Assembly (NCBI RefSeq): GCF_009870125.1
Contig: NC_046681.1
Coordinates: 20,907,001-20,971,000, forward strand
Origin: Drosophila pseudoobscura
Lineage: Eukaryota; Arthropoda; Insecta; Diptera; Drosophilidae
DNA length: 64,000 bases
Direction: 5' to 3'
In this document: positions 23,933-37,420 of the stretch, in pieces
How positions within the stretch are numbered: the first letter of the stretch is position 1
How the letters are laid out: each line of letters starts with the position of its first letter
Made by a program: the position numbers and the translations under genes
The notes under the pieces: generated by a model
What the model was told of the DNA's origin: nothing
Databases searched by the model: none
Seen by the model: the letters and a program-made list of their open reading frames with translations, nothing else

Positions 23933-24806
23933 ATGGGAGTTGACGCAGCTTCCTTAAATACCAGTAATACTTCGGCAATTACTTTTTTTATCACCATGTA
24001 AGTAACCACAATGTTAAGCCAGTCTATACAACCCCCAACTCCATAGACTCGGAATCCTGTTGGTGGGAACTCTGCTGCGCTTTAGGCGACGCTTACGGTA
24101 TATAACCAATAAGCTATGCTATGAGCTCTTTCTATCAAAATACCTGCACGGCGACTACATGACCTCTTGTTCCAAGCGAAAACTTACGCTTGTTAAGAAG
24201 AAAACTCTCGTCCTTGACTTGGATGAAACTCTCATGACCTCAGTATTTGTAAAGAAAGGGGTGAAAGGGGGTCGGGGTTCGAAGAAAAAATGCAAATGGC
24301 ATTATGTGCCAGTGGATTTCGAGTTTAATTTGCACGATTCTACGGTCAAAGTGTACAAGCGACCCTTTGTCGACCATTTCCTGGATCAGGTCTCGAAATG
24401 GTTCGATATAGTCGTATTCACTGCTGGAACCGAGCCATATGCCACGCCTATTATTGACTATTTGGATGGCGGACGCAACATTCTGGGACATCGGCTGTTT
24501 CGCGACAAATGCGTCACTGTCCAAGGATTCAATGCTAAGTTCGTATCGATTGTCAACGACGATAAGGCCAATGTGATTCTCCTAGATAATTCAATACCTG
24601 AGTGCTGTTTCAACGTGGACAATTCCATACCTATCTTCGACTACATTATAGGTGATTGGGACACTGAGTTACTCAACTTACTGCCCTTTCTCGATGCGAT
24701 TCGATTTGCCGGGGATGTTCGGTCCGTCTTAAAGCGTTGCAAGAGATTGAACACGCTTGATTTGTACTTACAAAAGCCGCACAGAAATATTAAATATAAA
24801 AACTAA
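23933..24806 (+). CDS. Dullard-like (CTDNEP1 family) phosphatase, divergent paralogue
   Basis: Exons 23933-23997 and 24047-24806, separated by a 49-bp intron (GTAAGT...CCATAG), give 274 residues in frame. Residues 16-32 are hydrophobic, like the membrane anchor of Dullard at the nuclear envelope and ER. The FCP1/HAD phosphatase domain covers about 72-252: catalytic DLDET at 79-83, VVFTAGT (Thr148, motif II), Lys186, and LLDNS at 200-204, followed by LLPFLDAIRFAGDVRSVLKR. The C-terminus is longer than the usual HRLW ending. Canonical Dullard dephosphorylates lipin. Catalytic residues are present here, but the sequence is far more diverged than a housekeeping Dullard, so I read it as a lineage-specific paralogue like the several Dullard-like genes of D. 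melanogaster. It lies head-to-head with the dead retrotransposon about 90 bp away. Confidence 0.8.
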
Positions 24807-24936
24807 CTGCTCTAAGGATAATCTGTGCATAGCCTTACTAATTCTCTGTTAAAACGGCTTAAATGGATATAAAAGCTGAAGAACTTTACCTGTTTAAAAA
24901 GAGGTTAGATGGGCTAAGATTGTTTTTCGTTATATT

Positions 24937-25640
24937 TTATCGATAAGTCCGAGGTCACACTGATTTTGTTGCCACCTTTCAAATTTTATACTTTTCATAG
25001 TATTTTCCAGTATATTTTATTTACTCCCCGGAAATAATGAAAAATGAATCATTTTAGGGCAGTTCAGGTGAAAAATTTCGTGGCTTTTTTTAAGTTCAGA
25101 GAAAAGATGGCATAAAGCATTTACAATCGTTAATATTTTCAGCCATTTACCGAAGGTAGTTAAACTATTGAAATAGAGGGGGCTTTAGTGGGCTAAGATC
25201 GGTCTGTTACCATACCAGACGCTATATTGTTGTTGAGGCAAAGAAAATTAAAGTCAAGTATTCAAAATAAGCCAATCAAGTAGAAAATTGATTCATTATT
25301 CAGATAAAATTATGTCGTCATGGCTAAATGTTCTATCTAGATAATAATATACGACGGAATCTTATAATCGAGGAACGATTAACCCATTGCAAGCCAGGGG
25401 GGTATTTTAATATTCCACCGACGATAGTAATACAAATTTAATAATTTTAGCGCAGTTCAGGGGAAAAAAGTCGTGGCTTTCTTGTAAGTTCAGAGGAGGG
25501 ATGGCATGAATCTACGAAGACTTTACAATCGTTAATAGTTTCCGCCATTTAGCTCAAATAGTTGAACTATTTAAATAGATGGGGCTTAAGTGGGCTAAGT
25601 TCGGGTTTTCATCATACGAGACGCTATAAATCCGATAACG
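24937..25640. repeat. Dispersed repeat, copy B, with internal tandem duplication
   Basis: Opposite orientation to the copies at 47.8 and 58.3 kb. It contains two related units starting near 25047 and 25437 (about 390 bp apart). Each holds 'cattttag.gcagttcagg', 'tcgtggcttt.tt..aagttcag', 'tttacaatcgttaat' and 'gggctaag'. These blocks read as reverse complements of the 58.5-58.75 kb sequence. Upstream flank of Rim2; no coding signal. Confidence 0.65.
24953..24962. promoter_or_regulatory. Motif-1 type site GGTCACACTG
   Basis: The fly core-promoter motif 1 consensus (YGGTCACACTR) is matched, with a TTTATCGATAAG block just before it at about 24936. It belongs to the inner end of dispersed repeat copy B. 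Confidence 0.5.
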
Positions 25641-26146
25641 ATAAATCTACAACGATAGATCCGGACGTGTTTTTTTCGAGCTGCGGATTTATTTCTACCT
25701 GATTTATTTAAACATTAAGAAACATTTAAACAATTAAACGAGTGCTCGATGGACTTGGCGCCGTGCGCATAATTGTCATAATTAACTATAATCGTTATCA
25801 GTGAATACCGTTGCAGTTGCATAACTTGTCATTGCCAAAAAAAAAGCAGCTGAATTGCAGAAGAATTTGCACCGCTGAAAGTTCTCTTGGACCTGGTGAA
25901 ATAATTAAGAAAAGTTTAAACCAATACCAATACAAATCCATTGGGATAAGCCCCGGTCGGGCCCCCCGGCCCACGGCAGCTTTTGGGCCCGCCGTCCACC
26001 TACGCGCTACGTCGCGTCGTCGTGCCTTCAAAAGTAGTTTTTTGTGCTGCCTGTTTTTGTAAATCTCAAGTGCGCGTTAATTAGTGGCTATTTAATCAAT
26101 CACTGATTGAATATTAAGTGACGGAAGAGCGTGAGAGAGCGAGAGC

Positions 26147-29100
26147 ATGGCTCAAAACAAGGCAGATACTTTCATTCATTTGATTGCCGGCGGGTAAGTG
26201 GAATCTATTTTCTTTATTTTTCGTATGTTTGTTGGGGCAACTATTGCGTCTTATCGCAGGTCAGGCTCCAACAGACGTACAACAAACCGGTTTTGCTTGG
26301 ATTTCGTTTCGTACATAGTAATACGTTGAATCTCTAAAACGGCGCAATTGCGATTAGATTTAGTTAGCCGCATAGAAGCAGCCCGTTCAAGTAAATTTGA
26401 CCTGGCCTCCGGCGACAGGCCGGGGGGGTGGTTGGCAATAGTTGGCAATGGCGCCAAAAAAGAAAGGCCGAAAGAAAATCGAACTGCGGCGCACCGAATC
26501 TTATGATACGCTTGCAGTTTCCATTTATAAACTAAACTCGATCGATATTGATGATCAAGAATATGCATATACGCTTTATAAGGTTGGACGGTCTTCCGTT
26601 TGTGCGTTGAAAACATCTGGTAAAAATAATATCATTCTTTGAAAGGGTACCGAAGAACAAACAGCAAAATAATTTAAGAGAGCCATGCTCCGTTCACGTG
26701 TTTTGGGGGACAGCTGCTCTGCTCTCTGCTCTGCAGTCCTCAGCGATTGGCGAACAACCATTTTGGATTCGAGATAAACGTCACCGCAAGAGGGGACATG
26801 AGTACTAAAAGTACTATAGAATAAGAGCGGTAAAGCAGAGTGACGACTGACGAATACCCATCATAATCGCAAGGGACTATATATACTTTCTCGTGGTTAT
26901 GGCTGTAATAATTATCCGATCAGGACTTCCACTAATTATACGTTAACCCAATTAGCGCTCTTTTACTACTAAATTAAGAGGAGCGTGGCTTGATGCTAAT
27001 CAAGAATAGATATGAAATTTGGTTAAGAACACAAATATACCCAGGATATGTATGTAAATATGTGCAACAAAAATACATACTGTACATACATTGGTCATTT
27101 ATCAGCTCATGTTATGCAGGAGCTCTCCTTCCTATCCCTTGTCCCCTCTCTCTCTTTATTTTACTTTCTCTACTCGGTTCATTGCTATTGCTTGAATCAC
27201 GTTACAGGCAATGTCCAATTCGAGTTCCATAACTCTGGCGGCGGGCATTAACAAGCTCAATTGCATTGTTGTTCTTGCTGCTGTTTTTGTTTCTGTTATT
27301 ATTATGATTGTCGCTTTTATCGTTTCTATTTTTAGACCCGGGACCGCGCATCTGACTTTGTTTTTATTTTTACCTGCACCCTACACACACACACGCACAC
27401 ACACACGGGCCGCACGCTGCGAGGCATATCAGTCTCTTGAACCCGTTCGAGTGCCTGGGGGAGGGATCCGTGTCTCTCCGAAGCAGTTCGTGTTGTTGCT
27501 TCCATTGTGCTTTGTGTAGGTGATCGGAAAGTTCAGATGGCGGCTTTATTTGTGACTCTGTTCTGTTCTGGTTCCGTATTTGTTGGAAGGAGAAAGAATG
27601 AAAGAAGCAAAGAAAGACAATGACAGAAAGAGGAGTCGAGCCTCTGGTCATTCGGGAAATGTATGTAAATGTATCAGAAACAGGAACGAAAGGTTGGTGG
27701 GTGTTTGATGGAACATGGAATGGAACTTTTGACATGGCCTTGACGGAGGCCCTATGTGCATGTTTTGTTAGCCCCAACAGTAACCCCAGCGTGTCGCCCC
27801 CTAAAACGCCACAAAACGTCACCATGACAGACAGGGGGCTCCAGAGCTGAGTAATTTTGCCGGCCGGCCTGCGCTGGACTAAGCCTTTTTATCAGCAGTT
27901 AAACAACAACTCAAGAAAATCGTTTCAATGTTCACATTTTACTGTCGTAAGACTTCTTTCTTATATACTATACTAGTGTACAGGTACATATGTAAGTATT
28001 ATATACATATGTTTGCGTATGTGTTGTGCACTTAAAGCGCAGAAAAAACTGTTGAAAAGCATTCACGTTGCAGCCAGAGCTTTCTTAATGCCCAAGTATT
28101 TGTAACCCTGTTGCTAGAACTACCACAAAACGGGGGGTGGGCTGTATGTGTGTGTGTGTGTCTCGTGTTTGTACACGTTGTGAAAACTAAGGCAAAAACA
28201 ACCTTGCCTTGCTCCGGCGGCCCCACATTGTTATATCGCTATAAATAAAACCAAAAGCAAACGTGCAATTAACCGACATGCATCCGACCATCCATCTACA
28301 TAGTCGAGCACACCCCAAAGCTGCTTTAAACTCAATGTAAACATTTTGAAAACTGTACATGAAGGAAATTACAAAACTCTTTCCAACTGAATGGTAAAGA
28401 AAACTATAAATTTTCAACGATATAGCGATTAAATACTTTTTTAATTTTGTATTTTATTGTGTTCTATTTTATTGATTTCTAATATATATGTATGTTTGTA
28501 TCAAAACTGAATTAAACCTCTATTGTCAATGGAAACGTTTTAATTACTTAAATTTCGATTAAATGATGTTTGAACTGCAGTATTTAGACTGTACTTTGTA
28601 TAGAAAAGTCGGTCCTCATAATATGCAAATAATGATGGCATTTAAAGACATAATTTATTTGACAACAATCGGCAATTAAAGAAAATTGTTAAATTGGTCT
28701 AGACTCTAGACAATTCAGATCTAAATACATATGTATGTACGAGGTTTTGGTATGTTTTCGAAATTTTGGCAAAAACACACTGCACATTTCTCTATTCTCA
28801 ATTCTACCCCCAATTATCGCGTATACATTGTTATTTTTTTGTATTTTTATATACTCATAGAAACCCCCATTCTAAATTGAGCTTGGCAAGCGATTTGGAT
28901 TTTTGTTTTGGTTTTTCTAGACGGTCGCCCCGGGCAAATAAACTTTTTCTGGCACACTGACTCGTCGGCGGCTGGTTGAAGGCGGCTGAAGGCGTTTGAA
29001 TCGAATGCAACAAACAACATTGCTGCCAATCTCAGGTGGCGCCGTGGAGGGGGGTAGGGTAGTACGAGATAATACAGAACAAACAATGTCACTTCTGCTC

Positions 29101-32100
29101 TGCCCGAATGTTGTGAATACTCGTAATCGCATTTCATTTCTCTGATTATTTTTAGACGCGGTTTTTGTTAAAAAAAAAATAATAAATGTTTTTAGCACAG
29201 AGAAGGAAGCATTGAAAGCGACCTTTCCTGTTTTGCTGAACTCAATAAATACACAAGATCGGATTACTATATTATATAGTTACGTTTAGGTCTTGCAACC
29301 CGTAGATAGCTTCTTAGTTTTTCGCATCCATCAGAATTCCTTCAGTTCTTTTTCGACACATTTTTCTATGGACTTTTTCGATTTTTCCATCAGCTGTGAT
29401 TTGTTTTCGTTTTTGGTTTCCCTCCTGTTCTCTTTTTTGGCTCTAAGCGACATGTCTTCCCGCACGTACGCATTTTTGAATTTATTTTTTGGAAACCCGT
29501 AACAATGTATCTGTCCCGCTTGCTCGTTTTCGGGGATGGGTATACTGGCATCTAAGGTCGCTTTCTGGCGCCATAAGGTGCTTCCAGTTAAAGGTGTGAA
29601 CACTTAGATACATAAATGAATGAATAAATGGAAAGTTACTCTTATTTGCTCGCATTTATCTATCGTTTTTGTCCTCTCTCATTATCATTTATTTATCTTC
29701 TTTGACTCCTTATCATCTTCTATTCGTTTTATTTGAATTTTTGGCATTGCTTTGCTTTTGATAATTTATTCAGTTTGCTGATAAAATGTTTGCAAACATT
29801 TCCTATAGGCAAAAATTGTGTCAAGGGCGTCCTGTTTTATTCTGCTCTTGATCTAGACACATATTTTCTTAATATAAATATAAACATTTTTATTGGCTGT
29901 ATATGTTGTACCGTTGTATATGAACATATACATAGATATATTGTCAGGGAAAGATTTTTATTTACAAATGATGTTTATGTATACATATATTTTTCTATAG
30001 AAGGTCGCGTGCCAAGTTTATATAGAATTTATTTAATAAAAACCAAAATTAAAATCGAATCTTAGCGATCTTTTTTTATATAAATACTGAATGCATTTCA
30101 TCTAAGGAATGTCCATTTTTCACTAGAAAATTTGAATACATATGTTTTGGAACTCATTGTTTTTTGTAATCCAACAACACGTGAAAGTCAGCTGTTTTGC
30201 ATCGGTTCATTATGTACAGTTAGGCAAGCAGTTCAACAGAAAAGCAGTGGATCCATCATGGCGGCCTTTGAATTTTGAAACTTGTTTGTTTTTCCAACAT
30301 TCCCGTTTCTTGGAAATGCGTACAGCTTTAACCCATTCCATTTACAAATGCAAATGGCAACATTCCGTTTAACCTTGATTCTTTTGACCCATAAAAGAAA
30401 GAAACAAAAACATTCAAAATTTTCCATAAATTTCGTAATCTAAAACAACAAAAACCAAAACGCCAAAAGAAAAAGAAAAAACGTTAGCAAAAAGAAGAAA
30501 AAAATTTAGAATGGCACTGATAAGACGAAACTTCAGTCTGCGAAACGCAAAAAAAAAATACAAAAAAAAAACTCGAAATATTTCTTGATAAGATGTAGCC
30601 CCCGCCAAGACGTCTTTATCAGTGCCCAGTGCCGAGCGTTGGTTGGGGAGGGGAGGAACAGGTGGGGGACTCTTAGGCAGCTGCTGGACAAAAGCCTCCC
30701 CAACAGAGAGGGCTGACGCATCGGTTAAGGGAATTATCAGGTTCGGTTTCCCACACTTTTTACACTTGAACGTCTCGTCCATAGACCATGTCTGCTAGGC
30801 CCCGAAGTTTCCACCTCTTATCTGCCACCAGAGAGCGCGTGTTTGTGGGGCGAACAACATCGGCGAACCCGACCAATGTCAAAAAACAGATAAATAGCGC
30901 ATTAACATTAACCGGACCGGCTGCATTTCGCACATTTCACACATGTTCCGTCAGCGGCGGCCGGGGGGGAGGCCATCGATCGGGAGTCCCGATGCGGCTA
31001 GATATGGTTCTACGTACACGTTCGTGTGTACTTGAAAATAAAGCTACTTGTTGCAAAAATATTCAGAATTTCACATGTTTCACACATTATTTTTTAATTG
31101 ATATCTTCATGATGGCATGGATAATTATATTTTGTTTCCATTAGCAAGGGAAAAAGTTTTTTCAATGAGGGATTAGATCAGCGGTGAGCAGAATTTTTGC
31201 ATTTGAACAACAACAAACGCATAACTCGAGCCGAGCATTAATGTCATGCACACGTCATGTATGTTGTTTCTGTAGATTCTTTTTTGCAGCATTCGCTTAG
31301 GTCGGAAGTGGTCATCGCTGGATTACATACAGGTTTTCTAGGGATTGTCTCTGTCTCATTTTATTCGTTGTCAAGACGAATGCGGATAAGAATCTGCTCT
31401 CCAGCGCAGCTGTTTGTATATTTTATGTTGATTCAGATGAAATCCCCAGATTGGGAGGCTAACAAATTCCCCCTTAAATTGAAACGATTTCATTCCTCAA
31501 GTCCGTTAACCTGTTGATCCGTGACTCCCAGTTCCCCGAACAGCCGCAACCGTAACCGAAACGTCTATCGCTCTCGTGTTTGCCCATCGTCTATCCTTGT
31601 GTCTGGCACGTTGCAGGGCAAACACGGCTTGCCTTAAATACTTTCTCGTGAAGTGGCAGCCAGATGCTAATTGTAATTCAATAGTCGGAACACTTGACCA
31701 TTAATCCATTGATTAAATGTGATTATATTTGTGCAATTGTTTAATCAGGCCTGTGCTTGCCGAGCGGGTGCGAAGAGGCTGCCTATAAATGTGTCAAACA
31801 TTGCCAAAAAAAAGTTGGAAAAGGAAAAAGGAGATTGCTGGAGCATATGGCGTGTTCGCGTTGCTCTCTCTTTGGATTGGTTTCGGTTCCTACCGGTTTC
31901 GCAGTAATTATGTCACAGATTCCGCCTGGGACTGAGCATCCATATAAATATAGTATGGGGACAGACGTGGGGCCCTGGGGCCATCGCTGATAGGAGCTGA
32001 TAGTCCGGATAGTCCCGCTTTGTCCGACCGAATTGCAATTCATTCGCGGGGCTGGCAAAGGTTATCTGCCCCAGAGGCGGGGGTCAATCCGTAACCAGTA

Positions 32101-35100
32101 CGGACCGGTTCTCGACTACCCACTGGCTCCACTGCAATCCCAGCCCCAGCCCCAGCCCACATTCGAAGATGCCAACGTTGATTAATTTCTGTACTTTCCA
32201 GGGATTAAAGGAGACATTCGTGCCTGTTGCAGGAAACTTTCTGCTTCATCGATCAAACTTGTTGTCGTGTTTCTCTTCTGTCCCGTTTTCCATCCCCTTC
32301 TTTTATATTTCTTTGTTGCATAACTATTTTCCGTCTCGTGTGGCGGTCATTGCCGTGGATTATTATAATTATAATCGAATTTCATGATTCTCTCGCTGTT
32401 CTGTTGCCAACCGCCAATTTACAAGTTCTGCGATCACGAGGTATGCTCCGGCGAATAAATACAAATACATTCCCTAGATAGCAAAGTGATTATGGCACTT
32501 TTATCTCAAAATTTCCAATTTGTTGATAATGATAGAGGTAATCAGTGTGTTGGTTTGGTTTGTTTTATTTCTCCTTTTGGGAAAGGTCGTGTATAATTAA
32601 TTTTGGAGGGTTGTATTTTTTTTGGCAAGGTTAACTTTAAGGTGAATGCGGGAGTTTCCCCTTAACTGCGAATCTCGAGTCGATCAGGCACACGTCTTGC
32701 ATGTTGTTGGATGGAATCATCGATGGATCTCTTACGATAGCGCTGTTGCACTCTCATGGCTATGCATCAGATTTGATATCTCTGTAATATAATTTGAATG
32801 GTTATTTCAATAAAAAGTTTAACTCAATTATGCACATTCGTCCAGGCGAAATTACCCTAAGCAATCTTTCCATTCAAATATTTGTGTGGGTGTGAGATTT
32901 CCTTGTGTTCTGTGAGAACCGACATCTGCATTCTGATTCGGAATGCCAGCGATTTCACAAGCCAGTAAACAATTACATGACATGACCTTGATTTGCATGT
33001 GAAATGAGAAATGAAATAGAAAATTTTCTATAATTCACTGGACTACTTAATGGATAACAGCCCCCCTCTCACTCAAAGCCCCTAGCCCCGCCATGTTACA
33101 TGGAGCAGAATGCAATGAACCAATCAAAACGGCCCTCCACTTGAAATGAAAATGGAATTCGACTCGTAAATGGAAGGGGTGACATGCTTGTACAGATTTT
33201 CGAGATATACTAGATATAGTGCCCCAACGAAAAACCAATTTAAGCGAAGGAATTGCGCAAATCGAAGAAATACGAGTTTTTGAGATGAGATATGAACGAG
33301 AGAAAGAGTGTATTTACTCATTTGTATATTTCTGCGTGGTCGATTGCCAAATGCGATTTATTTTTATGATATTCAAACACTTTTGGCACACACACCATGT
33401 CAAAGCACTTTATCTCTTTGTTGGGGGAGGCGACCGCAACTATTTTTAGATGGGGGAACATTTTCCAAGCGGATTACTGATGTTTCTTTGGTTTCCTTGC
33501 TTCCAACAGATCCGCTGGCACCGTTGGAGCCGTGGTAACATGCCCCCTGGAGGTGGTCAAGACGCGTCTGCAAAGCTCGACGGCATTCATGACGCCATCC
33601 TCTAGGCTCGTGGAGCCAACGGGGAGTGGACCGGCCAATGGCGGCCCCTCTGAGCTGTTGAGGCCGGAACAACGACGTAAGCTAAGCACAACGATATTAC
33701 GTAACAGATCACAGCCACAGGTGATTGGGGGTGTGCGTAGGGTAGTACCAACTTCTTTTTTACCTATTTCTCATACAACACATACACACACATGATCCAC
33801 CACATTCCAGCCACATTGCCATATATCCCAACCGCCAACCTCTGCCACAACACAACATTTTCATCTCCATTGTCCTGGCATCCATGATTGAGCAGCTTTT
33901 AATTGCATTTTTTGCCTGTACTCCTTACAGATTATGGCCATTTCCCATTGCGGCATCTCATCGACAACCCCCAAATCCATGAGCATCATCCAGTGTCTGC
34001 GGTAAGTGTATAAGTCTGCGGTATATCATTACCTTATTTCATTCCTTATTTCCTTCCTCTTCCCAGACACATTGTCCAGAACGAGGGTCCACGTGCTCTG
34101 TTCAAAGGTCTTGGTCCGAATCTCGTAGGCGTTGCGCCCTCTCGTGCCATTTACTTTTGCACCTACTCACAGACCAAGAACTCGCTCAACAGTTTGGGGT
34201 AAGTGAAAGCCTCTATTCATAAATTTACTGCTCGTATTCATTCTTGGATTTTTGCGGTCTTTTATCAGTTTCGTTGAACGTGACTCCCCGCTGGTGCACA
34301 TCATGAGTGCGGCCAGTGCTGGCTTTGTCTCATCCACGGCCACTAATCCCATTTGGTTTGTGAAGACCCGCATGCAACTGGACCACAACTCCAAGGTGCA
34401 AATGACAGTGCGGCAGTGCATCGAGCGTGTGTATGCCCAGGGCGGTATTGCGGCCTTCTACAAGGGCATCACGGCCAGCTACTTTGGCATCTGCGAGACC
34501 ATGGTGCACTTTGTCATCTACGAGTTCATCAAATCCAAATTGGTATGAGAAAGTCGTGTGATTAGGTTTCGGCTTGTGGAATCCCCCCGATTATTCTTCC
34601 ATTTTTTTTTGCTTTTAGTTGGAGCAACGCAATCAGAGGCAAACAGACACCAAGGGCTCGCGGGACTTTTTGGAGTTCATGATGGCCGGTGCCGTCTCGA
34701 AGACAATCGCCTCCTGCATTGCGTATCCGCACGAGGTGGCACGTACTCGGCTGCGCGAGGAGGGCAACAAGTACAATTCCTTCTGGCAGACACTGCATAC
34801 GGTGTGGAAGGAGGAGGGCAGACCTGGACTGTATAGGTGCGTAGGAATCCCCACTGGTTGGGGGTTTCTTTAGTTTAATCAGAGAACAACTCAGAATGAA
34901 CTGAAAGATTGTTATAGGGAATCCCACAAGCTTGCTCCCGTTTCATTTTTATAGAATTATTGCCCTGAAGCGCATCCTCTATAAAAAGAAACACATTTAT
35001 ATTATAAAGCGGATGCTTTTTTAGATTGTTGGCATTTCCAACGCTATAATTCATTATCATAACACGCCACCCACGACTTCGTGGCTTCCCCAAATCTTTA

Positions 35101-35423
35101 CCCCCGCCTCGGCGTGAAATCTATTTAAGAAATCATTCTTTTGCGTCGCATCTTGTTCTGTTTGTTTACCTTAATTTGATTATCACTCGGACCCGCACCG
35201 TGCGAGCGTGCTGACTCTGCTTTATAGTTATTATTATTTGCCAAGTATTCCAGGCCACTAATTGCTCCATCCTCTCAATATTTTGTGCACCCACAGAGGC
35301 TTGGCCACGCAGCTGGTCAGACAGATTCCAAACACGGCAATCATGATGGCCACCTATGAGGCGGTTGTCTATGTGCTGACGCGTCGCTTCAATAACAAAT
35401 CGAACGAGTTTTACGATTTTTAG
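26147..35423 (+). CDS. Rim2: Rim2, mitochondrial pyrimidine-nucleotide carrier
   Basis: Seven coding exons: 26147-26193, 33510-33741, 33931-34001, 34067-34198, 34269-34542, 34619-34836, 35297-35423; 366 residues. This is an SLC25-family inner-membrane carrier with three repeats of two helices. Signature motifs are [10 protein letters not shown] (28-37), [10 protein letters not shown] (188-197) and [10 protein letters not shown] (289-298). The family (yeast Rim2, SLC25A33/36) exchanges pyrimidine nucleotides for mtDNA and RNA synthesis. A long hydrophilic insertion follows the first signature (about residues 38-93), as in fly Rim2. The exon-2 donor may be at 33721 or, as chosen here, at 33742, which keeps seven conserved-looking residues (VIGGVRR). 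The first intron is 7.3 kb and the others are short. No frame damage. Confidence 0.93.
26194..33509 (+). other. Rim2 intron 1, 7.3 kb
   Basis: I see no convincing nested gene. There is a (CA)n-type run near 27383-27407 and a small minus-strand open frame at 30782-30414 that starts [14 protein letters not shown] and becomes low-complexity. An ORF at 26450-26641 with a Lys-rich start ([10 protein letters not shown]) lacks splice or domain support. The rest is AT-rich intronic sequence. Confidence 0.6.
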
Positions 35424-36411
35424 AGGAGAGAAAGCACCCCCCAAGCACTCACTCCCAGGAGCGATAGACGGATGGATAGTTAACAGTGAAGAAGGAGATG
35501 GAGAAGAAGAAAGAGGAGAGAAACCCAATCTGTGCATATGTAGACGCGACTGCTGCAACTTAATTGTAATTGTAATCCTTTTTCTAGACGATCGAAACCA
35601 ACGAGCGCAAATTTTTTAGTTAACTAGCTTCTAAGGCAAATCCAAAACAGAAAAGAGAAAACAAAATGAAAATGAAAACGAACTCGAGAGACTTGAAAGA
35701 GACGTTGACGTTGAACGTTGGCCAACGCAAAACACGCACCACGTACACTACACCACGATTTCCATAACACAATTTATTTGCTATTTGCTATATAATTGCT
35801 ATAGAGTCAAGTACAATCTGCAGTATATGGAGGCCAAAAAAAGCAACGACTTAAGCTCGATTGGATTCGGCAAAAAAGTTATCAAAATTTAAAAAGGCTG
35901 CTATTTAGTTAAAGATACAATATATGTATGTATAGAACGTGGTTGATATTTTGATATAAATGTAAATAGAGAGAGGGTAGGGTTGCGCTCAGAGTTTATT
36001 GTAAATAGATGAGGCGTTTCGTTGGCCCCCCGCCATTTAGTTTGTTTAGCTTGTAAGCACAAAGTGTTGGATAAGCAAGTCGCCATATATACATGTATAT
36101 ATATATATATGTATATATTTATGTAGTAAAGATCCAACCGATACGATCTGCACTGCGCTGAATATACATACGAGTAAACATACGTAATTGTAACCATAAC
36201 CGTTTTCTGTTAAGTTTCAAATGCGATATACACTTTAGTTACTATTACTATTATTATATAATTATTATTATCGATACGTTGCTGTTTATTTAGTCCATTA
36301 ATTAGCTAGATATAGTGTCCCTAAGCGTATTTCATTGATAACGAGCAAAGAACGAAGAAAACTACTGTGAATAAATTGATTGCAATCTGATTTGATGGTG
36401 AAATCAATAAA
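35424..36411 (+). other. Rim2 3' UTR
   Basis: There is no coding signal after the TAG at 35423. AATAAA signals at about 36369 and 36406-36411 would end a 3' UTR of about 1 kb. A TATG/TATA run lies at 36085-36122. Confidence 0.6.
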
Positions 36412-37078
36412 TACAAAAATGTTTAAAAATAAGCCAAGCCAAGAGTTTATTGCGTCTAGTGCGGCATTTGTCGGTCGTTGTGGTCCCCACTTATACGTAG
36501 GCTCTTTATTAACATTGATAAGATAATGTCAATGGCGACAACTCTGCAGACCCTCGAGCATAGTTCAACCTGGAAATCGCAGACGACTGTTGGTTGGGTA
36601 ATAAAAACTTTTCTGCGATAATGAATAGGATTTGCTCGAAAGACAATCTAAGCTAAATTAAATTTGTTATTAGATTTCAATTCTTGGCGCCAATCACCCC
36701 AATTGGATCGATAACGATTGTCGCTCCAGCAACAAGTGATCGTCAGCAGGGTGACCGTTTACTTTCGGTATATTTGGACGTCGACAATGTGAGCGGTAAA
36801 TTTAATCAAAATGAGCAAGCGATTTAAAAATGCAACATTTTAAATCTATTATATGTAGGTGAAAAGTAAAAATATAAAAGACAAAAACGGTGCAAAAATT
36901 TCAAATCGGAAAAATGAAATCTCTTCAAAATGACAAGGAAAATAACAGTGACGATGATGAATATTGTGATTAGTGAAATCGATGATCTGTTTTATAGTAA
37001 TATTATTTTATATAGACAGCCTTATAAAGGATTCACCTCAAATAAAAACAAACATTTTTCATCAGTACATTTCGCGAA

Positions 37079-37120
37079 TGAGACGGTATATTTTGACGGT
37101 ATCAGTCGGTATATTCTATC
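37079..37120. promoter_or_regulatory. ACGGTATATT cluster upstream of frtz
   Basis: Three copies of CGGTATATT or CGGTATC within 40 bp, about 300 bp before the frtz ATG. They resemble the promoter-side part of the dispersed element at cpb, SC35 and Trm1. A further 'tcggtatatttgg' lies at about 36765. Confidence 0.45.
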
Positions 37121-37420
37121 GTTGATCGTCACTGATCGTCAGCCAAGTGCCAGCTCTAAATTCCAACAAATTTTCAGTGTTTACGTTTCGAGATAAAAAA
37201 AAAATTACAACATTTTTCAGTGCACTTCAAACGTTTTTTATTGATCGCAGCAACGTAAAGTAACAGCCTAACAGTCTCGCGCTGTAGGCCAGATCCGTAA
37301 AAAGTAGTGCAAACGTAGGAAACACAGTCGCAGTTGCGCCGAGGAGAAGCAAATCCAACGTAGTGACACCCATTTCGCGGCCATGCAAATCGATGCGTTT
37401 AGGCTTAATATCGTCTAAGA

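Noticed and set aside
27370-27825. 151-codon minus-strand frame in the Rim2 intron
   Set aside because: Overlaps a (CA)n tract that creates the Cys/Val/Ala-rich end, and lacks any supporting splice or domain signal.
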